Source: Lachnospiraceae bacterium
Lineage (GTDB): Bacteria > Bacillota > Clostridia > Lachnospirales > Lachnospiraceae
NCBI GenBank assembly: GCA_020860755.1
Contig: JAJBTQ010000004.1
Span: 30,326-94,325, forward strand
Reading direction: 5' to 3'
Length of the DNA: 64,000 nucleotides
Position 1 is the first letter of the stretch. Each line of letters begins with the position of its first letter. The translations under genes and the position numbers were made by a program. Shown here in pieces: positions 16,396 to 24,749 of this stretch. Under the pieces are notes generated by a model. It saw only the letters and a program-made list of their open reading frames with translations, ran no database searches and was not told the origin of the DNA.

Positions 16396-17940
16396 CTATT
16401 CGAACTCTATTGTCCCCGGAGGTTTCGAAGTGAGATCATACATGACCCGGTTGACTCCCTTAACCTCATTGATGATCCGGTTCATCACTTTGTTTAAAAC
16501 ATTCCACGGGATCTGCGCCGCCTCGGCGGTCATAAAGTCAATGGTCTCCACGGCGCGGAGCGCCACGGCATAGTCGTAAGTACGCTCATCTCCCATAACG
16601 CCCACGGAGCGCATATTGGTCAGTGCAGCAAAGTACTGGTTGACCCCGCGGTCCAATCCCGCATTGGCAATCTCCTCGCGGTAGATGGCATCCGCCTCCT
16701 GCACGATCCGCACCTTCTCCGCCGTCACTTCGCCAATAATCCGGATCCCGAGCCCCGGTCCCGGGAACGGCTGGCGATACACAAGGTACTCAGGGATCCC
16801 GAGCTCAAGTCCTACTTTTCGCACCTCATCCTTGAACAAGCTGCGAAGCGGCTCAATGATCTCCTTAAAATCCACATAGTCCGGCAGTCCGCCGACGTTA
16901 TGATGTGATTTGATCACAGCGGACTCTCCGCCGAGACCGCTCTCCACGACATCCGGATAGATGGTCCCCTGCACGAGAAAATCCACGGCACCGATCTTTT
17001 TGGCCTCCTCTTCAAAGACGCGGATAAACTCCCCGCCGATGATCTTTCTCTTCTCTTCGGGCTCGGTCACGCCGGACAGCTTGTCATAAAATCTCTGCTG
17101 CGCGTTGACACGGACAAAGTGCAAATCATAGTTGCCGTCCGGTCCGAACACGGCCTCCACTTCGTCGCCCTCGTTTTTTCGGAGCAGGCCGTGATCCACA
17201 AAGACGCAGGTCAGCTGGTCTCCGACCGCCTTGGACATGAGAACTGCCGCTACGGAGGAATCCACCCCGCCGGACAGAGCACAGAGCACCTTGCCGCTGC
17301 CCACCTTCTCCCGGATGATCCGGACCGACTGTTCCACAAACGAATCCATTCTCCAGTCTCCCGAACAGCCGCAGATCCCGCGGACGAAGTTATAGATCAT
17401 CTTCGTCCCCTCCTGAGTGTGCAGCACCTCGGGGTGGAACTGGATGACATAAAGACCACGGTCTAAGTCCTCCGCCGCCGCGACGGGACAGTGTTGGGTA
17501 CGTGCCGTAACCGTAAAGCCGGGCGCCGGTTCAGAAATGGTGTCGAAATGACTCATCCAGCAGGTAGTGCTGGGCAGGACACCCCGAAACAGTTCGCTTT
17601 TTGTATCCACGAGGACATCCGTCTTGCCGTACTCCCGCACCTCGGCCCGCTCCACTTTCCCGCCAAGGATGTGCTGCATCAGCTGTGCGCCGTAACACAG
17701 TCCCAGGATCGGAATGCCGAGCTCAAAAAGCTCCTCTGTACAGGTCGGCGCATCTGCCTCATAACAGCTGTTGGGGCCGCCGGTCAAAATGATCCCCTTC
17801 GGATTCATCTCTTTTATTTCAGCCAGTGGGGTTTTATAGGAATAGATCTCGCAGTATACATTGCACTCGCGGACGCGGCGCGCCACGAGCTGATTGTACT
17901 GACCGCCGAAATCCAGGACGATGACCATCTCTCTGCTCAT
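16396..17940 (-). CDS. guaA: GMP synthase (glutamine-hydrolysing)
   Basis: Converts XMP to GMP using ATP and the ammonia released from glutamine. Class-I glutamine amidotransferase domain, residues 1 to about 195: nucleophile Cys in GLCYGAQLM, His in QFHPEV. ATP-pyrophosphatase domain from about 205 with the P-loop [11 protein letters not shown], then the dimerisation domain ending PPGTIEFE. The ATG at 17940 is chosen because AAGGAG lies eight bases before it; an upstream ATG at 17961 has no such site. Length 514 is typical. Its own promoter is at 18002-18030. Confidence 0.97.
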   Translation of the reverse strand: MSREMVIVLDFGGQYNQLVARRVRECNVYCEIYSYKTPLAEIKEMNPKGIILTGGPNSCYEADAPTCTEELFELGIPILGLCYGAQLMQHILGGKVERAEVREYGKTDVLVDTKSELFRGVLPSTTCWMSHFDTISEPAPGFTVTARTQHCPVAAAEDLDRGLYVIQFHPEVLHTQEGTKMIYNFVRGICGCSGDWRMDSFVEQSVRIIREKVGSGKVLCALSGGVDSSVAAVLMSKAVGDQLTCVFVDHGLLRKNEGDEVEAVFGPDGNYDLHFVRVNAQQRFYDKLSGVTEPEEKRKIIGGEFIRVFEEEAKKIGAVDFLVQGTIYPDVVESGLGGESAVIKSHHNVGGLPDYVDFKEIIEPLRSLFKDEVRKVGLELGIPEYLVYRQPFPGPGLGIRIIGEVTAEKVRIVQEADAIYREEIANAGLDRGVNQYFAALTNMRSVGVMGDERTYDYAVALRAVETIDFMTAEAAQIPWNVLNKVMNRIINEVKGVNRVMYDLTSKPPGTIEFE

Positions 17941-18001
17941 GAAACTTCTCCTTATTTTCATCTGTCATACACACAGGGCAGCAGTGCTGTCTTCTATGTA
18001 C

Positions 18002-18030
18002 AGTTTAGTCCAGCACATTCCATTTTACAA
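18002..18030 (-). promoter_or_regulatory. Promoter for guaA
   Basis: TTGTAA (18025-18030), 17 bases, TAAACT (18002-18007) on the minus strand. The leader of about 55 bases is too short for a purine riboswitch. Confidence 0.65.
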
Positions 18031-18069
18031 GAAAAAATATGGATATGCCTCTCAGAAAATTGAGCATGC

Positions 18070-18099
18070 TTGACAAAGTGATTTTATAGAATATATAAT
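18070..18099 (+). promoter_or_regulatory. Promoter for the PlsY-like gene
   Basis: TTGACA (18070-18075), 18 bases, TATAAT (18094-18099): both hexamers are consensus. It is divergent from the guaA promoter. Confidence 0.8.
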
Positions 18100-18143
18100 G
18101 ACATGGGTGATTGAAACATCAGCTATTTGGGAGATAAGAGAAA

Positions 18144-18809
18144 ATGATGGATATCATATATGTCCGACTTATTGTTATAATAAGTATCTGCGGCTTCTTT
18201 CTGGGCAGCATCCTCTTTTCAAAGATCCTGCCTCGTGCGATCTGCGGGATCGATATCGTAGAGGTCAGTGAGGACGGTAATCCGGGCGTTTCCAATGTCT
18301 TTAAGTATTGCAGCGTTCCCGTCGGCATCCTGACAGCCCTTTGTGACTTCGGAAAAGCATTCGCTCCGGTTTTAGCCGCCGACATTCTCATTCCGATGGA
18401 GGTGCGCACGCCGCTGTTCGGACTTGTCATCTGTTCCGGTGTGCTGGGGCACATTTTTTCCATATTTAACCACGGCAACGGCGGCATGGGCGTGGCACCG
18501 TTTTGGGCCACTTTGATGGGCGTATTTCTTCAGTGCCAGCTGATCTTTGCCCTGGTTATCATCTATGTCTTTATCCGCTATGTGTTCCGGGTTCATGCGC
18601 AGCATCTGCGGACGATCCTTTGCTTTGGCATCTTTTTCGCCTTTATAATGGCCTTTTCGACAAATATGGTCTACAAGCCGGCCTATCTGATTCTATGCGC
18701 GGTTATATGCTTAAAGTGTCTCTATATCGCCGTCAAGCAGAAACGCCTGCCGGAGCAGGACACAGTCGAGCAGCAGTCCGGCGCCGGAGGAAACAGCATA
18801 AACACTTAA
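18144..18809 (+). CDS. Divergent PlsY-family membrane protein
   Basis: Multi-span membrane protein of 221 residues whose layout matches PlsY, the acyl-phosphate:glycerol-3-phosphate acyltransferase that makes lysophosphatidate. Three PlsY motifs are recognisable: DGNPGVSNVF (about 43-52), CDFGKAFAPV, and GHIFSIFNHGNGGMGVA (about 105-121). In typical PlsY the last motif has a lysine before GVAT (GGKGVAT) and the second is D-x-x-K-G; here these are GGMGVAP and DFGKA. The C-terminal tail (about 195-221) is hydrophilic. Activity is therefore uncertain and a true plsY may lie elsewhere. It is a single-gene unit. Confidence 0.75.
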   Translation: MMDIIYVRLIVIISICGFFLGSILFSKILPRAICGIDIVEVSEDGNPGVSNVFKYCSVPVGILTALCDFGKAFAPVLAADILIPMEVRTPLFGLVICSGVLGHIFSIFNHGNGGMGVAPFWATLMGVFLQCQLIFALVIIYVFIRYVFRVHAQHLRTILCFGIFFAFIMAFSTNMVYKPAYLILCAVICLKCLYIAVKQKRLPEQDTVEQQSGAGGNSINT

Positions 18810-18818
18810 AAACACCGC

Positions 18819-18849
18819 ATGCTGCAACTGCAGCATATGGCATTTTTTT
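18819..18849 (+). terminator. Terminator after the PlsY-like gene
   Basis: ATGCTGCA (18819-18826) pairs with TGCAGCAT (18829-18836); a run of seven T starts at 18843, six bases after the stem. Confidence 0.6.
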
Positions 18850-18873
18850 GTAAAACATCAAGATATTTTTGCC

Positions 18874-18909
18874 AAAAAACAGCTCCGACACATTTCGTAT
18901 CAGAGCTGT
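18874..18909 (-). terminator. Terminator overlapping the end of the GDSL esterase gene
   Basis: On the minus strand ACAGCTC and GAGCTGT pair across a 17-base loop and are followed by six T. The stop codon lies within the hairpin. Confidence 0.75.
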
Positions 18910-19496
18910 TCTTTCATACAGTCAGCAAATTTTCGATTGCCCTCCTCGGAAAAGTGTACCCCGTCGAACAGCACGGGAATGTCCCACTCTCCGGCACAGG
19001 TATACGCGATCCCAAGCCGCTTTGCCAGGTCCCGATAGAGCTCATCCAGCCTTTCAGATTCCCGGCATCTCTCATCGGTCTCAACCCACATGCCGCGGGA
19101 TAAGTGCACCGGCGAGATCAGGCGCAGCCGGATCCTTCCATCCGCGATCTCATCGCAGGCCATGAGCTTTTTTAAGAACCGCTCCATCCGCTCGGTCACG
19201 GCCTCGGCGGTCATCTGCGGGTTGTGGAGCAGATCGTTTGTCCCGAGCATGACCCAGAGCCACACCGGCTCCTCTTCGCCTGCCCATTGCGGCAGGCGGT
19301 TGGTCACATACTCGATCTCCGGCAGAAAATAGGGCGTGCAGCGCCCGTTTAAACCAAAGTTTAAAAACTTCCAGTCCGTCTCCCTGTTTAAGATCTCCGG
19401 CCAGCGCTTTTCCTCCTCGTAGCGCCCTCCGAAAAACGAACGCGGGTCAAACCCGTATGTATTGGAATCCCCGTAGCATATGATCGTTCCGGCCAC
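18900..19496 (-). CDS. SGNH/GDSL-type esterase
   Basis: A 198-residue SGNH hydrolase without signal peptide, so probably a cytosolic esterase or acyl hydrolase with an unknown substrate. Block I is CYGDSNTYGFDP (serine near residue 11), block II has the glycine in FGLNGRC, block III is LGTNDLL, and block V is FDGVHFSEEGN with Asp and His of the triad. The start codon is GTG at 19496, nine bases after GGAG; no ATG gives the intact block I. Confidence 0.9.
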   Translation of the reverse strand: MAGTIICYGDSNTYGFDPRSFFGGRYEEEKRWPEILNRETDWKFLNFGLNGRCTPYFLPEIEYVTNRLPQWAGEEEPVWLWVMLGTNDLLHNPQMTAEAVTERMERFLKKLMACDEIADGRIRLRLISPVHLSRGMWVETDERCRESERLDELYRDLAKRLGIAYTCAGEWDIPVLFDGVHFSEEGNRKFADCMKEQL

Positions 19497-19569
19497 AGTA
19501 TCTGTCTCCTTTCCATTCCTTCGTAAAAGTCTGTCTCCATTCTAAAATACATTTTGACGGTTCGGCAAA

Positions 19570-20070
19570 TCAGTCAAACTCATCGGTAAACTTGTACCCG
19601 ATTCCCCATATCGTCAAAATATATTGCGGCGCATCCGGATTCGGCTCTACCTTTTTCCGGAGCTTCCGGATAAATGCCATGACATTGCTGTCATCCAAGA
19701 GATATTCATTTTCCCAGACCGCCTGATAGATCTGTTCTTTTGTGAACACCTCGCCGCGGTTGCGCGCCAAAAACCAGAGGATGTCAAACTCCTTCGGAGT
19801 CAGGGAGATCTCTTCGTCTCCCCGGATTACTCTCCGAGCCTTGGAAAAGATCTTGAGCTCCCCGCAAACGATCTCATCATTTGTCTGAGTAACGCTCCCC
19901 TCCTCATTCGATTCCAGCATCAGGGAACTGCTGTCTCCCCGTGCCAGTTCTGCAAGCGCCGCATAAAATTCATCCGCGCCGGCTACATCTCCGGGAGCCA
20001 TCTTCAACTTCTCCAACATCCACTCGATCAGGGAGGAGTCCATATTAATAAATCCGATTCTTTTCTTCAT
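19570..20070 (-). CDS. OmpR-type winged-helix regulator with decayed receiver region
   Basis: Residues of about 70-166 are a full OmpR/PhoB DNA-binding domain (LTPKEFDILWFLARNRGEVF, then the recognition helix near VMAFIRKLRKKVE and the closing GIGYKF). The first 65 residues start RIGFINMDSSLIEWMLEKL, which resembles the first strand and helix of a receiver, but the region is half the normal 120 residues. It lacks the acidic pair and the phosphorylatable Asp. It begins 18 bases after mgtA on the same strand and is probably co-transcribed with it. No kinase gene is adjacent. It may regulate magnesium transport without phosphorylation. Confidence 0.82.
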   Translation of the reverse strand: MKKRIGFINMDSSLIEWMLEKLKMAPGDVAGADEFYAALAELARGDSSSLMLESNEEGSVTQTNDEIVCGELKIFSKARRVIRGDEEISLTPKEFDILWFLARNRGEVFTKEQIYQAVWENEYLLDDSNVMAFIRKLRKKVEPNPDAPQYILTIWGIGYKFTDEFD

Positions 20071-20088
20071 GGATCTTTCTCCCTCCCT

Positions 20089-22737
20089 TCAGATTAAGTT
20101 CCTGTATCTTTTAATATACAGTGTCTTCATCATTCGCACAAGAAGCAGATACAGGCCGACGATTCCGACAAGGAACAGGAAAAACAGTGCAGGCATCGCA
20201 GTCAGCCCGATCCATCTGCCGAGCGGCGTAAACGTCAGCACGGTAAACAAAATGACGCCAAATACTGTGACAAGGATCACCTGATTGGAAGGTCTGCTCT
20301 TTGTAAACGGGATCCGCTTGGTTCGGAGCATGTGCAGGATCAGGATCTGCGTCCAAAGGGATTCCAAAAACCATCCCGTCTGAAACAGGGCGATAAACTG
20401 TGCCTGTCCCAATGCATCAAGGGCATGAAATACACCCCCGCACATGGCCGGACACAGATAGAAATATAAAAACGCGAAGGTCAGACAGTCCAAAACGGAA
20501 CTGACGATCCCGAAATACAGCATAAATCGCCCCAGGGACCAGCCGGACCATTCAAGCGGCCGTTCCGTGAGCTCCGGATCCACATTATCCCAGGGCAGGA
20601 CCAGACAGAGGATGTCGTACAGCAGATTTAAGAGCAGCAGCTGAAGTGCCGTCATCGGGAAGAAGGGAAGAAGTACACTGGCGACCACAATGGCAAGGAT
20701 GTTTCCGAGGTTGGATGAGGCTGTGATCCTGACATATTTTTTCATGTTGGTAAAAGCTTTCCGCCCTTCTAAGACGCCCTCGTCCAATACGTTTAAGTCT
20801 TTCTTAAGCAGGATTACGTCGGCATTCTCCTTCACCGCATCCGTGGCAGTGTCGACGGAGATTCCCACATCCGCCCGTCCGACCGCGTGGAGGTCATTCA
20901 TGCCGTCCCCAAGGAATCCCACATCATGGCCGTTGTCCTGGAGGATCTCCACAACGCGGGCTTTCTGCTGCGGAGACAATTCCGCGAAGATGCTGGTCCT
21001 CTCTACGGCGACCGGCACATCGTTTTCGATCAGCGCATCCAGCTGTACACCGGTCATGACCCTCTCCGTCGGGATGCCGAGACGGCGACAGATGGAGATG
21101 GCAACCTCCTCATGGTCTCCGGTTAAGACTTTGATGCCGACATGAAGGTTCTGCAGCTTTTCGATCGCGCTGGCTGCGCTCTGTTTCGGCGCGTCAAAGA
21201 ACGCGAGAAAGCCCATCAGCGTCAGGTCATACTCATCCTCCTGAACCACCGTTAGCTTGTCTATGCGTTTTGATGCCACCGCGAGCACTTTCATACCCTC
21301 TTCCAGCATCTCATCCACGATCTCATGGACACTGCGCTCGCCATCCTCGCCGATCTCATGCTGTTCTCCCTGATAAACGACATACTTACAGCGGTCAATG
21401 ACCCGGTCCACATTGCCCTTGACCATCAGGATATTCTCCCCGTCTCTCTGTACGAGCACGCTGGCAAACATCCTTTCATAATCAAAAGGCACCTCATCCA
21501 GCTGCCGCGACTGTCCGATCAGCCTGTCAAAATGTTCCCTCTGACCCGGCATCTTTTTCGCATGCAGGATTTCCTTATCTAAGTGATTGGATACGCCGGT
21601 ATGATAATAGCTGTTGATATATGCTGCATCCAGGGTATCCATGCTCTCATTCCCCAGCACATCCATGTAGTATTCTAAGATTACCCGGTCGCTTGTCAGC
21701 GTACCGGTCTTATCGACACACAAAATATCCATGCTGCCGAAGCCCTGCATGGCATTTGTGGTTTTTACGATCGTTTTCTTTTGACCCATCTGATGACTGC
21801 CCTTAGCCAGACAGGCCGTGATCACCATGGGAAGGAGCTCCGGCGTCAGCCCGATAGCGACGGAAAGCGCGAAGATCAGAGCTGCGAGCCAGTCATTCTT
21901 TGTCAGGCCGCAGGCCACAAACACGATCGGTACGAGCACGACCATGAAGCGGATCAACACCCAGGCAATGGCATTTTCGCCGCGGTCAAATCCGTGCTTT
22001 CTCTCATTTTCCTCAAGAGAGAAGCCCCCGTAGAGCGTATCCTGCCCGACCGCAAGGACAACCCCCTCGGCAAGTCCACCGATCACGGTAGATCCGAGGA
22101 ATACGGTGTTGGTGTAATCTTCCACCCCGACAGGCTGCCCCGAAAGGGTCTCCCCTGTCTTTTCCATGGCATCGCTTTCCCCGGTGATGACCGACTGGGA
22201 GACAAAAAAATCTTCCGCCTTCGTCAGACGGATATCCGCAGGCACCCGGTCTCCGGCATCCAGCCGTACGTGATCCCCAACGACCAATTCGGAAGAGGGG
22301 AGCTCCTGCCAGTGTCCGTTCCGGAATACCTGTACTGTCGTATGAACCAGGCGGAGCAGCTGTTCCGTGACGCGCCGTGCCCGTATTTCCTGAATAAAAC
22401 GGATCACACCGCTTACGATCAACATGACGATAATGATGATAAACGTCGTAATGTTCCGACTGAAGTTGGAGGCAAGGATTACATCCGTAAAGAGTGAGAC
22501 GACTGCCAGCAGCAGCAAAACAATGGAAAACGGCGTGAAAAACGACCGGGCCAAAAGATGAGCCGTCGTCTCCTTTTTCTGTCCGATCAGGATATTCTCT
22601 CCATAACGCTTCCTGGATTTTCCCACGTCTTCATCCGACAGCCCTGTCTCGGGCATGTGGAGATTTAAAAAGATAAATTCCGGATCCATCTGGGCATAGT
22701 CCGATACCCTTTCATGGATCGAATGATTCGGCGTCAA
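20089..22737 (-). CDS. mgtA: Magnesium-translocating P-type ATPase
   Basis: Inner-membrane P3-type ATPase that imports Mg2+ at the cost of ATP. The phosphorylation site DKTGTLT has its Asp near residue 342, and the hinge GDGMNDLHAVGRADVGI, the TGE loop (VITGESDAMEK) and about ten membrane helices are all present; the 882-residue length is typical. The start is TTG at 22737, seven bases after AGGAGG; the upstream TTG at 22767 would place the ribosome binding site inside the gene. The predicted leader is only about 33 bases, too short for an M-box riboswitch. Confidence 0.95.
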   Translation of the reverse strand: MTPNHSIHERVSDYAQMDPEFIFLNLHMPETGLSDEDVGKSRKRYGENILIGQKKETTAHLLARSFFTPFSIVLLLLAVVSLFTDVILASNFSRNITTFIIIIVMLIVSGVIRFIQEIRARRVTEQLLRLVHTTVQVFRNGHWQELPSSELVVGDHVRLDAGDRVPADIRLTKAEDFFVSQSVITGESDAMEKTGETLSGQPVGVEDYTNTVFLGSTVIGGLAEGVVLAVGQDTLYGGFSLEENERKHGFDRGENAIAWVLIRFMVVLVPIVFVACGLTKNDWLAALIFALSVAIGLTPELLPMVITACLAKGSHQMGQKKTIVKTTNAMQGFGSMDILCVDKTGTLTSDRVILEYYMDVLGNESMDTLDAAYINSYYHTGVSNHLDKEILHAKKMPGQREHFDRLIGQSRQLDEVPFDYERMFASVLVQRDGENILMVKGNVDRVIDRCKYVVYQGEQHEIGEDGERSVHEIVDEMLEEGMKVLAVASKRIDKLTVVQEDEYDLTLMGFLAFFDAPKQSAASAIEKLQNLHVGIKVLTGDHEEVAISICRRLGIPTERVMTGVQLDALIENDVPVAVERTSIFAELSPQQKARVVEILQDNGHDVGFLGDGMNDLHAVGRADVGISVDTATDAVKENADVILLKKDLNVLDEGVLEGRKAFTNMKKYVRITASSNLGNILAIVVASVLLPFFPMTALQLLLLNLLYDILCLVLPWDNVDPELTERPLEWSGWSLGRFMLYFGIVSSVLDCLTFAFLYFYLCPAMCGGVFHALDALGQAQFIALFQTGWFLESLWTQILILHMLRTKRIPFTKSRPSNQVILVTVFGVILFTVLTFTPLGRWIGLTAMPALFFLFLVGIVGLYLLLVRMMKTLYIKRYRNLI

Positions 22738-22777
22738 ACGGCTCACCTCCTTTCTCAAAGACCTCAAAACCCGTTAT

Positions 22778-22786
22778 ATTATAGCA
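22778..22786 (-). promoter_or_regulatory. Extended -10 promoter for mgtA
   Basis: TGCTATAAT on the minus strand. No good -35 hexamer is present, which fits an extended -10 promoter or one needing an activator. Confidence 0.6.
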
Positions 22787-22844
22787 TACATTCCAAATTA
22801 GAAAAGCCCTTTTATCCGTCCATGCGTATGCACAGGCGGGTGAA

Positions 22845-22882
22845 ATAAAAAATCTCCGGCTGGATTACCCAACCGGAGATTT
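22845..22882 (-). terminator. Terminator after the acidic lipoprotein gene
   Basis: AATCTCCGGTTGG pairs with CCAGCCGGAGATT on the minus strand and is followed by a T run. It separates the lipoprotein gene from mgtA. Confidence 0.88.
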
Positions 22883-22908
22883 CCCATTTGAAAAATATTG
22901 CAGACTTA

Positions 22909-23226
22909 TTACTCCTGAGCCGCCTCTTTGTTCTCTTGAATATCTTCTTTTTCTTCCTGGACGCCTTCCTGGACATCATCTTTGACATCTTCTGCCAAGT
23001 CCTCGGCACCCTCGGCTACTTCCTCACCGGCATCCTTGGCTGTCTCGGCAACATCCTCAGCCACGTCTTCCGTAGCCTCGGCAGCGGTTTCGCCGATATC
23101 TTCCGCCGTATCCTCAACATCCTGTACGACCTCCTGCGCATCGTCTTCCGCCTGACTGCAGGCAGTGGCACCAACCATGCAACCGGCCATTACAGCTACA
23201 AGGGCAAGCACTTTAAGTCTCTTCAT
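22909..23226 (-). CDS. Small lipoprotein with acidic helical repeats
   Basis: A 105-residue secreted lipoprotein of unknown function. The signal peptide ends in a Cys-rich lipobox region (VMAGC or GATAC). The rest is one long, very acidic, alanine-rich region made of degenerate AEDV/AEDL-type units, which predict a continuous amphipathic helix. The ATG at 23226 is chosen because it lies nine bases after AGGAGG; the one at 23232 is too near. It has its own promoter and terminator and lies just upstream of mgtA on the same strand. Confidence 0.8.
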   Translation of the reverse strand: MKRLKVLALVAVMAGCMVGATACSQAEDDAQEVVQDVEDTAEDIGETAAEATEDVAEDVAETAKDAGEEVAEGAEDLAEDVKDDVQEGVQEEKEDIQENKEAAQE

Positions 23227-23338
23227 ATTCATTTTCCTCCTTTACGCTTGGGACGAAATATTTCCGCTCCTGTCATCTTTCCTATGCCGTCCAAAAAATT
23301 TATGCTATTGAATTTCTTGGACTTTCATAAACAGATGC

Positions 23339-23367
23339 ATTATATCACAGGAAATTATCGTTTGCAA
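23339..23367 (-). promoter_or_regulatory. Promoter for the acidic lipoprotein gene
   Basis: TTGCAA (23362-23367), 17 bases, TATAAT (23339-23344) on the minus strand. The leader would be about 105 bases long. Confidence 0.78.
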
Positions 23368-23396
23368 CCATTTTGTGTCTTTGAAAGTGCCACGAT

Positions 23397-24749
23397 CTAT
23401 CTGCAAAGAAGCGCCACGGTTTCCACGTGAACCGTCTGGCAGAAATTGTCCACCGGACGCACGCGTTTTAAGCGGTAACCTCCCGCGCAGAGTATCTGCA
23501 GATCCCGAGCCAGAGTCGCAGGGTCACAGCTGACATACACGACCCGTTCAGGCGCTGTCGTAAGGATGGCATGAAGGAGCTTCCCGTCACATCCCTTCCG
23601 CGGCGGGTCAACGACAACAACATCCGGCCGCCCCGTATGCTCTGCATAAAATGCCGGAAAGATCTCTTCCGCCTTCCCCTCAATAAACTCCACATTCGTG
23701 ATCTGGTTTTCTTCAGCGTTCCTTTTCGCGTCCTCCACTGCCTGCGGGATTTCTTCAACGCCGTAAATATGTCCCGCCTCCCCGGACAGAAACAGCGAGA
23801 TGGTCCCGATGCCGCAATAGAGATCCCACAAGGTCTCCGCTCCCCCAAGATCCGCATAGTCCGCGGCCAGCCGATATAAGACTTCTGTCTGCACCGGATT
23901 GACCTGATAAAAAGATACCGGCGAGATACGAAACCGGATATCTCCGATCTGATCCGATATGTATCCCTGTCCCCAGAGTACCCGGGTCTCGGTCCCTAAG
24001 ATCACATTTCCGCGATCCGTATTGACGTTGATCGAGATGCTCATCATTCCCGGCAGGGCGGTGAGCTCCCGGATCAACTCCCCGGCACAGGGCAGATCCG
24101 CCCCGTTTAAGATCAGGCAGACCATGATCTCCTCCGTGCGAAACCCATAGCGGATCAGCACATGGCGAACCAGCCCCTGCCCAGTCGTCTCATCGTAGGC
24201 TGAGATACCGCAGCGCTCCATAAATCCGATCACGATATCCAGGATCGTTTTGTTGACCGGTACGCCAAGTGCGCAGTCCCGGTTCGGGATGATCCGATGA
24301 CTCCGCCCCGCATAGAATCCGGTGACGATGTGGCCGTCCCGGTCCGTTCCGATCGGAAGCTGCGCCTTGTTCCGATAGTGAAACGGATCGTGCATACCCA
24401 CAATGGGCTCCATCGGAATCTCCGTAAATCCGCCGATGCGGCGCAGGTCGTTTGCCACCAGCCGCTGCTTGAATTCCAACTGCTTTTCGTAGCTAAGCGC
24501 CTGAAGCTGACAGCCGCCGCACGGTCGGGAAAACGCGCATATCGGCTCCACGCGGTCCGGAGACGGTTCTACGACCTCGATCAGGCGCGCATAGCCGTAA
24601 GTCTTTTTCATCTTTGTGACTCCAACCCGCGCCAAATCACCAATGAGGGCATCCTTTACAAAAAAAGTCATGCCCTCATACCTGCCGATGCCTTCGCCGT
24701 TTACACCCATATCCTCTATGTTCAGGATAAATTCATCATTCTTTTTCAT
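23397..24749 (-). CDS. rlmD: 23S rRNA (uracil-5-)-methyltransferase, RlmD/RumA family
   Basis: SAM-dependent m5U methyltransferase. The 450 residues start with a TRAM domain (about 1-60). Iron-sulfur ligands follow: Cys71, Cys77, Cys80 in CAFSRPCGGC, plus the Cys in NRDCALG. The catalytic part has DPPRKGC with the nucleophile and YVSCDP. In Firmicutes homologues of this family modify U747 and/or U1939, so the target base is uncertain and the symbol is tentative. The ATG at 24749 overlaps the yhaM stop codon by one base (TGATG), so the two genes are probably translationally coupled. Confidence 0.9.
   Translation of the reverse strand: MKKNDEFILNIEDMGVNGEGIGRYEGMTFFVKDALIGDLARVGVTKMKKTYGYARLIEVVEPSPDRVEPICAFSRPCGGCQLQALSYEKQLEFKQRLVANDLRRIGGFTEIPMEPIVGMHDPFHYRNKAQLPIGTDRDGHIVTGFYAGRSHRIIPNRDCALGVPVNKTILDIVIGFMERCGISAYDETTGQGLVRHVLIRYGFRTEEIMVCLILNGADLPCAGELIRELTALPGMMSISINVNTDRGNVILGTETRVLWGQGYISDQIGDIRFRISPVSFYQVNPVQTEVLYRLAADYADLGGAETLWDLYCGIGTISLFLSGEAGHIYGVEEIPQAVEDAKRNAEENQITNVEFIEGKAEEIFPAFYAEHTGRPDVVVVDPPRKGCDGKLLHAILTTAPERVVYVSCDPATLARDLQILCAGGYRLKRVRPVDNFCQTVHVETVALLCR

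Noticed and set aside
17941-18001. Guanine riboswitch or PurBox control before guaA
   Set aside because: The leader is short and lacks the aptamer's conserved loops.
22738-22777. M-box magnesium riboswitch before mgtA
   Set aside because: The promoter lies too close; only about 33 bases of leader are available.
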